From Paraburkholderia sp. BL10I2N1 (GTDB lineage Bacteria > Pseudomonadota > Gammaproteobacteria > Burkholderiales > Burkholderiaceae): a stretch of 64,000 bases of DNA. A model generated the notes under the pieces. It saw nothing but the letters and a program-made list of their open reading frames with translations, had not been told where the DNA came from and did no database searches. The stretch spans positions 3,286,001 through 3,350,000 of the forward strand of contig NZ_SNWA01000002.1 in the NCBI RefSeq assembly GCF_004361815.1, in the 5' to 3' direction. Made by a program: the position numbers and the translations under genes. The stretch's first letter is position 1, and the number at the start of each line of letters is the position of its first letter. Of the stretch, positions 27,541 through 36,449 are shown one piece after another.

Positions 27541-28473
27541 ATGAAGAAGCAGCGTAAAGTCATTGTCACTTGTGCCGTGACAGGCGCTATTCACACCCCT
27601 ACGCTTTCCGACTATCTGCCGTATAAGCCTGAGGACATCGCAGAGCAGGCGATTGCCGCTGCAGAAGCAGGTGCATCAATCCTTCATCTTCACGCACGCG
27701 ACCCGGAGACGGGCGCCCCGACCGGCAATCCAGAGATTTTCTCGAAGTTTCTGCCAGTTATTAAGGAACGTACGAACGCCGTCATTAACCTGACAACGGG
27801 CGGTAGTCCCGAAATGACAGTTGAAGACCGGCTCGCGGCAGCGCTCATGTTTCATCCAGAGATGTGCTCGCTGAACATGGGCTCCATTAATTTCTCAATG
27901 CATCCGCTTGCGGGGAAAATTTCTGAATGGAAATTTCCGTGGGAGAAGGAATACCTTCTGGCGAGCGAGGCATTCATCTTTCGCAACACGTTCCGAGACA
28001 TTGCAAGAATCTATGAGTTGATGACCGACCACGGCACCCGCTTCGAACACGAATGCTATGACATCGGCCATCTATATAACCTCGCGTATTTCCTCGATAA
28101 GGGACTCGTCAAACCGCCTTTCTTTATTCAGAGTGTGTTCGGCATCTTGGGCGGAATTGGGCCTGAGGCGGACAACGTCGTTTTCATGCGACGTACCGCG
28201 GACCGTCTTTTCGGTACCGATTACATCTGGTCCGTTCTTGCTGCGGGCCGCCACCAGATGCCGGTGGCAACGCAGTCGGCTCTTATGGGAGGAAACGTCC
28301 GCGTGGGGCTTGAAGACAGCCTGTATATCGAACGAGGCCAGCTTGCCAGAAGTAACGCGGATCAAGTTACCAAGATAACGCGCATGCTTAGCGAGTTCTC
28401 GCTGGAAGTCGCAACGCCGGACGAAGCGAGGGAGATGCTGCACCTGAAGGGCGGAGACAACGTTAGCTTCTGA
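27541..28473 (+). CDS. BKACE beta-keto acid cleavage enzyme (DUF849), copy 2
   Basis: 310 residues from the ATG at 27541, with AGGAGCC upstream. It is nearly the same protein as copy 1, with the same Zn ligands (HLHARD at 49-51, Glu258 in VGLEDSLY). It converts a beta-keto acid plus acetyl-CoA to acetoacetate plus an acyl-CoA. It is the first gene of a rightward operon with DUF302, a PanE-like reductase and a thiolase; the thiolase can split the resulting acetoacetyl-CoA. It diverges from the symporter-hydratase-CoA-transferase operon, so both arms probably serve one pathway. Confidence 0.94.
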   Translation: MKKQRKVIVTCAVTGAIHTPTLSDYLPYKPEDIAEQAIAAAEAGASILHLHARDPETGAPTGNPEIFSKFLPVIKERTNAVINLTTGGSPEMTVEDRLAAALMFHPEMCSLNMGSINFSMHPLAGKISEWKFPWEKEYLLASEAFIFRNTFRDIARIYELMTDHGTRFEHECYDIGHLYNLAYFLDKGLVKPPFFIQSVFGILGGIGPEADNVVFMRRTADRLFGTDYIWSVLAAGRHQMPVATQSALMGGNVRVGLEDSLYIERGQLARSNADQVTKITRMLSEFSLEVATPDEAREMLHLKGGDNVSF

Positions 28474-28541
28474 GCAAAGCATCGCGTGTCGCGTGTAAAG
28501 AATCAGGTACTCGAACCATCATCAATAAGGAGATATTTATC

Positions 28542-29123
28542 GTGAAGTCAACCGTCAACGTCGCACGCCGATTGGCCACCCTTTGCCTGTCTGCATCCTT
28601 CTTCGCGAGCATGTCCGCCCACGCGGCAACTGTGGACGTTTCGGAAACGTCGATGGTTGTGCAACACGTGACTGTCTCTTCGAGCAAGCCTTACCCGGCG
28701 GTGATTGCGGACATTGAGGGCAGTCTCTCAAAGCTCGATGACCGCTACCGCCAAATGGCAAAGGAGAAGCGTACAGATGAACTTCAGACCGAGCTCCAGA
28801 AGGCAGCGGGAAAATACGGCCTGATGATCCATTACACAGGCTCCTTTACCAACTGGTTGGCTCTGAAGGGGGTTCAGAAGCATGGAACCGAGTACTTTAC
28901 CGGCAACATTTTGACGGCCGTGGAGATGACAAGTCAGAACATGGGTGCCGGTCTATATGCACCATTGCGCATCATGGTCTATGAAAACTCTCAGGGCGGT
29001 ACGACCATCGAGTACGACAAGCCGTCAAGTCTGTTGGGTCAGTACCACAGCGCTGCAATCGACGTACAGGGTCGGTCACTCGACGAGCGCCTCGCGAAGC
29101 TTTGCAACGCGGTGCTTCAATAA
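28542..29123 (+). CDS. exported DUF302 protein
   Basis: 193 residues starting with GTG at 28542; AAGGAG at 28527-28532 with 9-base spacing decides this start. There is a signal peptide (LATLCLSASFFASMSAHAA). The C-terminal half is a DUF302 domain with its typical PLRIMVYEN and EYDKPSSLLG motifs. DUF302 proteins are small periplasmic or lipoprotein-like proteins of unknown function. It is in the BKACE2 operon and may bind a substrate or help at the envelope; no role can be assigned from sequence. Confidence 0.85.
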   Translation: MKSTVNVARRLATLCLSASFFASMSAHAATVDVSETSMVVQHVTVSSSKPYPAVIADIEGSLSKLDDRYRQMAKEKRTDELQTELQKAAGKYGLMIHYTGSFTNWLALKGVQKHGTEYFTGNILTAVEMTSQNMGAGLYAPLRIMVYENSQGGTTIEYDKPSSLLGQYHSAAIDVQGRSLDERLAKLCNAVLQ

Positions 29124-29235
29124 ACGGTTTCTGACGCACCTCTACCCGCCATCGGAATGTGAAATGGCGGGTGTTATTCCTCGCGAGCGCGCGATTATCT
29201 TGCGCGATTGCCAATGTCTTCACAATGGTGATGAG

Positions 29236-30162
29236 ATGAGAATTCTAGTGCTGGGAGCAGGCGCGCTGGGTGGATATTACGGTGCTCGTCTTTTAGAGGC
29301 AGGAGCCGATGTGACCTTCCTCGTCAGGCCCAAGCGCCGGGAGGTCCTACAGGCCAACGGGATTGTCGTGAAAAGTGCCTCCGGTGACATCCTGTCAAAC
29401 GTCAAAACTGTACTGGCAGAGGATGTAGACCCCCGGTATGACCTGGTGCTTCTCACTTGCAAGGCTTACGACCTCAATGCGGCTATTGTCTCCATTGCGC
29501 CCGCCGTTGCAGAAAACTCTGTCATCCTTCCCTTGCTTAACGGACTTGCGACTTACGACGCTCTCGACCGCCACTTCGGTCGTCACCGCGTGCTTGGTGG
29601 TATCGCTTACATCGCCACAAAGTTGTTGCCGAATGGTGATATCGCTCATCTGAGTCCATTCGACAAGTTGATTATCGGGACGCGCGATCCGGTCCAGGCG
29701 GATGCTGCCCGGAAGATTTTTGAATGTTTTTCTCGCACCGCGGGGGACCGCACTCTGTCCCAACGGATTGAAGCTCAGCTTTGGGAAAAATGGGTCATGG
29801 TTTGCGCAGGCGCCGCAGCGACTTGTCTGATGCGCTCGACGATCGGCCAAATCATGCATACGGCCAAGGGCGAGCACCTGATTCGCGCGTTGATCAGCGA
29901 ATGCCAGCAAGTTGCGCTGAGATCGGGATTTGCGCTTGAGGATGCCGCTGTCCGCAGCTTGGAAGGTTCTCTGCTTGATCCGGACTCAACGTGGGCGGCT
30001 TCGATGATGCGCGATATTGACGTTGGGGCGCGGCAGATTGAGGCAGACGCCATCGCTGGCGACATGATCCAGCGCGCAAAGCAGCACTCGATCGACACCC
30101 CTTATCTGGACGTCGCTTATTCGCACCTTCAGGCATACGGACTCCAGCGTACCGCATCGTAA
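29236..30162 (+). CDS. ketopantoate reductase family (PanE/ApbA) enzyme
   Basis: 308 residues from the ATG at 29236 (MRILVLGAGALGGYYGARLL), the NADP-binding GxGxxG motif being at the very start; longer frames upstream are not family-like. The C-terminal ApbA_C domain is present (LWEKWVMVCAGAAATCLMRS). PanE reduces 2-ketopantoate with NADPH, but many homologues in catabolic operons act on other keto or hydroxy acids. The position between BKACE2/DUF302 and a thiolase suggests it makes or removes the beta-keto acid used by BKACE, rather than a role in pantothenate synthesis. The substrate is an inference. Confidence 0.88.
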   Translation: MRILVLGAGALGGYYGARLLEAGADVTFLVRPKRREVLQANGIVVKSASGDILSNVKTVLAEDVDPRYDLVLLTCKAYDLNAAIVSIAPAVAENSVILPLLNGLATYDALDRHFGRHRVLGGIAYIATKLLPNGDIAHLSPFDKLIIGTRDPVQADAARKIFECFSRTAGDRTLSQRIEAQLWEKWVMVCAGAAATCLMRSTIGQIMHTAKGEHLIRALISECQQVALRSGFALEDAAVRSLEGSLLDPDSTWAASMMRDIDVGARQIEADAIAGDMIQRAKQHSIDTPYLDVAYSHLQAYGLQRTAS

Positions 30163-30264
30163 ACCGGCGCGACGATGCAGTCCGTTCCACGCCTCCAATA
30201 GGTTTGACGCACGCATGGGCGTGCGTCGCTGTCAGCGCAGATATGCAGCACACGGAGAAATGAT

Positions 30265-31452
30265 ATGTTCAAAGACACGGAAATTGTATTGACCGCACCG
30301 GTTCGTACGGCGATTGGCGCGTTCAACGGCTCTCTCAAGGGCGTACCTGCCACCGACTTGGGTGCCTCAGTGGTCAAGGAGGTCCTTCGTCGAACCGGGT
30401 TGCCCGCTTCGAAGGTGGACTCTGCCGTCCTCGGCAACGTGATTCAGGCTGGTAACGGCATGAATCCGGCGCGCCAGGCATCAATTAAAGGCGGCCTTCC
30501 GGTGTCTTCCCCCGCCCTCACGGTCAACCGCGTATGCGGCTCCGGTGCGCAGGCCATCGTAACAGCCGCTCAGGAAGTAGCCCTTGGCACAGCCGCGGCT
30601 GTGATTGCCGGGGGGATGGAAAACATGGACAGAGCGCCTTATCTCTTTCCTGACGGCCGATGGGGCAGCCGCATGGGGAATACGTTGATCATTGATAGCA
30701 TGCTGCGCGATGGCCTCAACGATGCGTTTTCAAACGAGCATTCCGGATGGCACACTGAAGACCTGGTCAAGGAATACTGTATCAGCCGGGAGGCGCAGGA
30801 TCGTTGGGCAGAGCGGTCACAGACCCGCTTTTCGAATGCCCAGGCAGAAGGAAGATTCAAAAATGAGATCGTCCCCCTTGAGATATCCCTCGGGAAACGA
30901 CTCGTCGAGTTTTCTGTCGACGAGCAGCCCCGCCCCGATTCGACGTTCGAGACCCTCTCGAAGTTGCGGCCAGCCTTCAGGCCGGACGGCACTATTACTG
31001 CAGGCAACGCGCCAGGCTTGAACTCCGGAGCATCGGGCATGCTCGTCTCGACCCGGGCCTTCGCTGACAAGAACAATCTCGAGCCTGTAGCGAAGCTCGT
31101 TGCATTCGCAGTATCTGCGGTCGAGCCGGGCATCTTTGGTATCGCGCCTGCCCCCGCAGTCGGGCTGGTGCTTGAGCGCGCGGGATGGCGCCTGACGGAT
31201 GTCGATCGAGTTGAAATCAATGAGGCTTTCGCCGCTGTCCCGCTAGCCGTCATGAAACGGATTGGTCTGCCAGACGAAATAGTCAACGTGGAGGGTGGTG
31301 CGATTGCGCATGGTCACGCGATCGGCGCAACGGGCGCTGTACTCACGACCCGCCTGCTTCACTCCTTACTGCGCGATGGCTTGAAGCGTGGCATCGTCAC
31401 GCTGTGCATTGGCGGTGGCCAAGGTATTGCGCTTGCGGTCGAACTTCTGTGA
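30265..31452 (+). CDS. acetyl-CoA C-acetyltransferase (thiolase II type)
   Basis: 395 residues. The active-site residues are visible: Cys91 in NRVCGSGAQA, His351 in GGAIAHGHAIGATG and Cys381 in LCIGGGQGIAL, matching the Cys89/His348/Cys378 set of biosynthetic thiolases. Positions before His351 read AIAHGHAIGATG instead of the common AIxxGHPxGATG. It would split acetoacetyl-CoA to two acetyl-CoA, the natural follow-up to BKACE action once acetoacetate is activated. It is the last gene of the BKACE2 operon. Confidence 0.93.
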   Translation: MFKDTEIVLTAPVRTAIGAFNGSLKGVPATDLGASVVKEVLRRTGLPASKVDSAVLGNVIQAGNGMNPARQASIKGGLPVSSPALTVNRVCGSGAQAIVTAAQEVALGTAAAVIAGGMENMDRAPYLFPDGRWGSRMGNTLIIDSMLRDGLNDAFSNEHSGWHTEDLVKEYCISREAQDRWAERSQTRFSNAQAEGRFKNEIVPLEISLGKRLVEFSVDEQPRPDSTFETLSKLRPAFRPDGTITAGNAPGLNSGASGMLVSTRAFADKNNLEPVAKLVAFAVSAVEPGIFGIAPAPAVGLVLERAGWRLTDVDRVEINEAFAAVPLAVMKRIGLPDEIVNVEGGAIAHGHAIGATGAVLTTRLLHSLLRDGLKRGIVTLCIGGGQGIALAVELL

Positions 31453-31845
31453 CCCCTTCATGAGCAGCAAAGGATCACTGAGTCGTTGGCCCCACCGAGC
31501 AAACGACGCTGACGCGGGTATAAGACGCGTAGCCGCAGAGGTCCCGTCCAGACTATTGCACGGGTCTTCCTCTACGTTGACTTTCATGTTTCCTGCGCCC
31601 GTCAGGGTCCAGCCTTTCCGCCGCTTGGTGAGCGGGCGCTCAGTCTCTCCAGGACCAAGCGCTCGGAGTTCTGGTGTGGCAGCAGCCGGAAATTCGTATT
31701 GACGGACTTCCCGTTTTCATCGTTCAACGGTGCGATGAACGTTGTGGGGTGGGCAAACGGATGGCCCAGTCGATCCCAGGGCCCTTGCCTGCATAAGAAT
31801 TCCAACTCGCCGCGACTCGCTGAACATCGAGCACAAGGGTCGCCT
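31453..31845. other. intergenic stretch without a supported gene
   Basis: About 390 bases after the thiolase. No family-like frame was found, and no clear terminator was recognised. Confidence 0.5.
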
Positions 31846-31874
31846 TTGGCGGTATGTGCACATACGCCCAATAT
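31846..31874 (+). promoter_or_regulatory. promoter with 14-bp palindrome upstream of DHA2 transporter
   Basis: TTGGCG (31846-31851), 17 bases, CAATAT (31869-31874). A perfect palindrome, GTATGTGCACATAC (31852-31865), fills most of the spacer. The layout resembles the BKACE promoters, but the half-sites are set 6 bases further apart. Probably a repressor site for the DHA2 gene at 31989. Confidence 0.6.
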
Positions 31875-31988
31875 TGGCGACGCAAACAAACGATGAGCGG
31901 TTGGGGCCGTTGACCGTTGAACGTCGATCTGATTCGTCAGCATCCGCAGCGGCTCGGAGGCGTCTAAAATCGAGATTGGAGCACTCAT

Positions 31989-33599
31989 ATGGATGAAAGG
32001 TCACGTGCTTTCGGCGATTCCGCCAAAAAAGCCCTGCCGAACAGCGCTCGCCGCGCAAGAGTGAGGCGCTGGTTGTCGACGCGAAGTGCTCGAGTTCTGC
32101 TTTGCACATCTGGCGTATCTTTCATGATCATGCTGGATTCGAATATTGTCGCGGTATCGCTACCGACGATAGCTAGAGATCTTAACGCTAGTTTTACAGA
32201 CATCGAGTGGGTCGTCAGCGCATACGTTTTGCCGTTTGCGGCGTTCCTGATGCCTGCGGGAGCCCTCGCTGACCGATTCGGACGGCGCCGTTTGTTACTG
32301 ACCGGCATGTTGCTCTTTACGGCTGCCTCCTTTGTTTGCGGTCTGGCGCCCAATTTCCTTATTCTAAATGCCTCGCGTGGGCTGCAAGGTGTTGGATCGG
32401 CACTCCAGCTTAGTGCTGCTCTGGCAGTACTGGGTCATACTTTTCGCGGCGCCGAGAGGGCACGAGCGTTCGCATTTTGGGGAACGCTCGTCGGAGTAGC
32501 TGTAGCGATAGGCCCTCTAATTGGCGGCTTTATTACGTCTACCGTCGGCTGGCGATGGGCGTTCCTGGTCAACGTCCCTGTTGGGGCCGCGCTGATCGCC
32601 GTCGGATTCTCATCAGTCGACGAATCAAACGACCCGCATTCGCAGAAGTTGGATTTCGCCGGGATAACGTTTTTCGGAGGCGGGCTCTTTTGTTCGGTTT
32701 GGGGGCTGATAAACGCCAACGTTGACGGCTGGCTCAGCAACGTAACTCTCGGCAAGCTTTCCGTCGCGGCCGCACTGCTGTTTTGTTTCGTGATCGCTGA
32801 ACTGGTTCAAAAGCGCCCCATGGTTGATTTTTCGCTGTTTCGCAGGCGGACGTTCTTGGGCAGCAGTATTGCCATGCTTGGATTTGCATCAGCGGCCCAA
32901 GTCATGATGACGTATCTGCCTTTGTACCTGCAGAATAGCTTCGGCTTCAATCCGGCCTTGGCTGGATTTACCATGATGCCGTTCGCGCTCCCCTTGTTTT
33001 TTCTTCCCCGCGTCGGGGCGATTCTCGCTCGCAGCATGTCAGGGCGAGCCATTCTCACGATCGGCCTATGCATTGTTGCTTGCGGCAACCTCAGTACTGC
33101 GCTGGTGGTACTTTCGGGTGGTTCGCTGAAGTTGCTTTGGATTGGGATGTTGATCACTGGTTGCGGGGCAGGTCTGCTCAACGGTGAAACAACGAAGGTT
33201 TCTATGACTGTGATCCCGCCCGAACGCAGTGGAATGGCATCTGGAATTGGTGCCACGTTGCGCTTCGTTGGACTTGTACTCGGTATCACATGCCTTGGCG
33301 CGATCTTGACCAGCGAGACAAGGCGTCAGTTCATACGGGCCGCAGCGAATGAAGGGCTCCCGCAACTCGATGGGAAGACGATCGAACTGGTTGTCTCGCA
33401 TATTGTCGCCGGGGACACCGGGGGACGTACCGTCCCGGCTGTGACAGATCAAGTGATTTTTGTGGCCCGCAATAGCTTTGAGCTTGGCTTTTCCTCGGTG
33501 TTGTTCGTTGCAGCCGCTGTTGCTGCAGTCTGCGCAATGCTCACTTATCTACTTGTCGATGTTTGGGAAACTGCTCCCCAGCCTAAGATGACGCATTGA
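31989..33599 (+). CDS. DHA2-family (EmrB/QacA-like) MFS efflux transporter
   Basis: 536 residues with 14 predicted spans. Motif A is present (GALADRFGRRRLLLTGMLLF), motif C in span 5 reads GVAVAIGPLIGGF, and the first span carries the family's acidic residue (MLDSNIVAVSLP). DHA2 proteins expel drugs, dyes and other hydrophobic compounds by proton antiport. No membrane-fusion partner (EmrA) is adjacent, so it would work alone in the inner membrane. The gene is preceded by a palindrome-containing promoter. Its stop abuts the GMC oxidoreductase fragment. Confidence 0.9.
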   Translation: MDERSRAFGDSAKKALPNSARRARVRRWLSTRSARVLLCTSGVSFMIMLDSNIVAVSLPTIARDLNASFTDIEWVVSAYVLPFAAFLMPAGALADRFGRRRLLLTGMLLFTAASFVCGLAPNFLILNASRGLQGVGSALQLSAALAVLGHTFRGAERARAFAFWGTLVGVAVAIGPLIGGFITSTVGWRWAFLVNVPVGAALIAVGFSSVDESNDPHSQKLDFAGITFFGGGLFCSVWGLINANVDGWLSNVTLGKLSVAAALLFCFVIAELVQKRPMVDFSLFRRRTFLGSSIAMLGFASAAQVMMTYLPLYLQNSFGFNPALAGFTMMPFALPLFFLPRVGAILARSMSGRAILTIGLCIVACGNLSTALVVLSGGSLKLLWIGMLITGCGAGLLNGETTKVSMTVIPPERSGMASGIGATLRFVGLVLGITCLGAILTSETRRQFIRAAANEGLPQLDGKTIELVVSHIVAGDTGGRTVPAVTDQVIFVARNSFELGFSSVLFVAAAVAAVCAMLTYLLVDVWETAPQPKMTH

Positions 33600-33985
33600 T
33601 TGATCCAAACTGGTTGAGTGATCCCTCTGACCAGTCCCGGCTGCTGTACGCGATGAATTACCTGCGTCGCATCGCAGCTACTGCGCCGCTTTCCAACGTG
33701 ATCAGCGAAGAGAGTCAGCCCGGTGCAGCCATTCCGTCGGACGAGCAGTTGCTGAGCTATATGCGCCGTACAACGGACAGCAACTATCACCCTTGCGGGA
33801 CTTGCCGTATGGACCGATCTGGCGATCCCATGGCCGTTTTGACTGCCGATCTTCGGGTGAAGGGCGTAGCGGGTTTGCGCGTATTCGATGCCTCCATGAT
33901 GCCGTCGGTCATTAGCGCAAATACCAATGCAACGGTCATGGCAGTCGCGGACAGAGGAGTTGACATCATGATGGGGCGGAACTGA
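33600..33985 (+). pseudogene. C-terminal fragment of a GMC oxidoreductase
   Basis: About 128 residues matching the end of the glucose-methanol-choline oxidoreductase family: DPNWLSDPSDQSRLL, the active-site His in SNYHPCGTCRMD, and the closing NTNATVMAVADRGVDIMMGR with the conserved Asn. The FAD-binding first 400 residues are missing, so no enzyme can form. It begins exactly at the stop of the DHA2 gene, which marks a recombination junction. The full-length ancestor would have been an FAD-dependent alcohol or choline dehydrogenase. Confidence 0.85.
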
Positions 33986-34667
33986 CGTGCGGGTTGCGCA
34001 TCGATGCGAGCGAGGTCCGTCGAGGGGGGAGCGGGCGGGCGCTTGCTTATAGGCGTCGTGATGCTTTTGGCCGTCGTGTGTATGAATCACATCGACGCCT
34101 GTTGTGCTCAATTGATCTGGCGGTTGCCCAACAGACCGGCATCCTGTTCGGTATTCAACAACGTTTCTATAGTATCGCTCTCTGCTTGCACCCTATCTTC
34201 AAAGGGCATCTCTCGGGAAGTCGTAGGCATCGTGCTGCTTCTGATCTTTGTCATGGACGGCACACCGCAGCGAGCATGTTTTATCGGCCTTTGCGAGAAA
34301 TCACCTGGGCGGCTATTGGGTTGGACGCCGGCCAGTTGCACATGGCGCCTGGTGTTGCCGCGCAATGACGAGATTAGGGGATGTGCTGAAACACCGGGCT
34401 GATGAAGGTCATATGTCGGGTGGGGGCGTTCCGGCGCGCAGAAAAACCATGGCAACCAACTCACCAACAAAGTCCGGAGGCCGAGGCTGCGCTCGATGTG
34501 AAAGATAACGCTTCAAAAGCGGGTTGTGCGGACCTTCCCTAACCGCCATTTTCCACACGAAAGGAAATTTACCCCATCGCGGTCACTTTTAATTTTTTAC
34601 TGGTCAAGAGTTTCGGTCGTCCGTGTATCTACGTTGTTGCCGACCGACCGCACCCAGGAGAGCATGG
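33986..34667. other. stretch without a supported gene
   Basis: About 680 bases between the GMC fragment and the EtfB-kinase fusion. Frames of up to 132 residues overlap on both strands with no family features. The last bases include the ribosome binding site CAGGAGAG (34655-34662). Confidence 0.5.
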
Positions 34668-35942
34668 ATGAAGATATTGGTAGCGGTAACGCGTGTGATC
34701 GATGCGAACATCAAAGTCGCCGCGAAATCGGATGGCACGGGCGCCGACATTGCGAACGTGAAGATGTCGATGAACCCTTTCGACGAAATCGCGATTGAAG
34801 AAGCGGTGCGTCTGAAGGAGGCGGGCGTGGCCACGGAAGTGGTGGCGGTGTCGGCCGGTGTGGCGCAACGCCAAGAGACGCTGCGCACGGCACTGGCGAT
34901 CGGTGCCGATCGCGTGATCCTGATCGAATCGAACGAAGATCTGCAGCCGCTGGCTGTGGCAAAGCTGCTCAAGATGCTCAGCGACAAAAAGCAGCCGCAG
35001 CTCGTTATCCTGGGCAAGCAGGCGATTGCCGAGGGCAAAGCGACGGTCGCGCGTGAAGTGGACGGGGGTGGCGAGACGCTCGCCTTGACGGTGCCGGCGG
35101 TGGTGACGACGGATCTGCGCCTGAACGAGCCGCGTTATGTGACGCTGCCCAACATCATGAAGGCGAAGAAGAAACCGTTGGAAACGATCAAACCTGAAGA
35201 CCTCCCAGCTGTTTCGTTGACTCGCACGGAGCAGCCTGAGGCCAGCGGAAGTCTACGTGAATCATATCTGCTACTGCAGGAAGCAACGACGAGACGTGAA
35301 ACGGCATGCGAAGAGGAGCGTAAGCGTATTGCCCGCGAGATGCACGACGAGTTAGGCCAACAACTGACCGCATTGCGACTGAACATCTCTGCGCTGCGGA
35401 TCGAATTTGGAGCCGACAACCCCGAACTTCTCGACCGGTTGCAGGGATTGTTGAGCCTTTGCGATCAGACGATGCAGGTCGTGCGCCATGCAATAGTGTC
35501 CATGCGACCAGCTGCACTGGACGCCGGCATTATTCCCGCATTGGAATTGCTCGCTACGACGTTTTCCCGGGACAACAACATAGCTTGTCGGCTTCAGACT
35601 CCCAAGGTCACCGTGGTGCTCGACGAGGAGCGGGAAGCTGCGATGTTTCGGATCGCACAAGAGGCGTTGACGAACGCCGCACGCCATGCGCACGCGAATC
35701 AGGTCACCGTCTCGCTTTCGCAGGCCGATTCTTTTTGGTTGCTCGAAGTACATGACGACGGGTGCGGATTCGATAGCGAATCCGCGCGCCCGAGGTCTTT
35801 TGGCCTCTTGGGCATGAGGGAGAGGGCACTTATTCTTGGTGGCCAACTCTCGATCACAAGTGCACAAGGTAAGGGTACTTCAATCGTCGCGCGCATCCCT
35901 GTGGAAACACCTTTCCCAGAGGCCAGTATCGGCATCACGTAG
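34668..35942 (+). CDS. chimeric gene: deleted EtfB fused to histidine kinase core
   Basis: 424 residues from the ATG at 34668 ([20 protein letters not shown]), with CAGGAGAG upstream. Residues 1-179 are electron-transfer flavoprotein beta up to [16 protein letters not shown]. An in-frame deletion of about 30 residues after GKQAI removes the DDDxNQTGQ loop that binds AMP/FAD. From about residue 180 the sequence becomes a HisKA_3 kinase: H-box with His226 in [21 protein letters not shown]-box [21 protein letters not shown]-boxes DDGCGFD and [11 protein letters not shown]. Normal EtfB is about 249 residues and has no kinase. There is no sensor domain and no response regulator beside it. The kinase core looks complete, so activity is possible, driven from an etfB-type start. 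Confidence 0.88.
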   Translation: MKILVAVTRVIDANIKVAAKSDGTGADIANVKMSMNPFDEIAIEEAVRLKEAGVATEVVAVSAGVAQRQETLRTALAIGADRVILIESNEDLQPLAVAKLLKMLSDKKQPQLVILGKQAIAEGKATVAREVDGGGETLALTVPAVVTTDLRLNEPRYVTLPNIMKAKKKPLETIKPEDLPAVSLTRTEQPEASGSLRESYLLLQEATTRRETACEEERKRIAREMHDELGQQLTALRLNISALRIEFGADNPELLDRLQGLLSLCDQTMQVVRHAIVSMRPAALDAGIIPALELLATTFSRDNNIACRLQTPKVTVVLDEEREAAMFRIAQEALTNAARHAHANQVTVSLSQADSFWLLEVHDDGCGFDSESARPRSFGLLGMRERALILGGQLSITSAQGKGTSIVARIPVETPFPEASIGIT

Positions 35943-36449
35943 TTTTACGAACGATAACAAGCATCCATCGAGTTCTCGTAAATGTCACAATGATATACTC
36001 TGCATAGTGTCGCAGTTTACTCCCGATCTAAGAACGGCCGAGGTGTTCGCGTGACGGACGGGATTTTCGTTGCCTTTGGGGCCAAGCTCGCTTGCTCATC
36101 AACACACTGAGCATCGGCTCTCGGCTTTCCGGGCTCAAGCAGTCATTTGCGCGAATGCGTTCGCATAAGAACCTTCCGACGGTGCTCGCCGCATTGCCAC
36201 CTACGACTGTGGGCTGGGGCACCGGATGCCTAATGGGATTGTGTCGATACTGGCTGCCTGCCGTGATTGCCCGGACTAAGTCTGCATCGGCGTTCGATCA
36301 CGGCCACAGATTAGCCCCGCGCATTTGACATAATTAAGTTTGTCATCGTCAGTGGTACGGGAAAGAGCGTTGCGGATTTCCCGTTCCTTTCACGAATTCG
36401 ACGCAACGGCTTCGTACCATTTGGTACCTGATCACTGTTGCGTGAATCA
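35943..36449. other. upstream region of recombinase operon with palindromes
   Basis: No gene seen. TGACATAATTAAGTTTGTCA (36326-36345) has 5-bp inverted arms and is AT-rich against a GC-rich background, a plausible recombinase or attachment core. GTACCATTTGGTAC (36414-36427) is a perfect 14-bp palindrome 22 bases before the first recombinase start and may be an operator. Confidence 0.5.
36326..36345. other. candidate attachment/recombinase site
   Basis: TGACATAATTAAGTTTGTCA, inverted 5-bp arms around an AT-rich core, about 105 bases before the recombinase operon. No second copy was spotted in the window, so the assignment is tentative. Confidence 0.3.
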
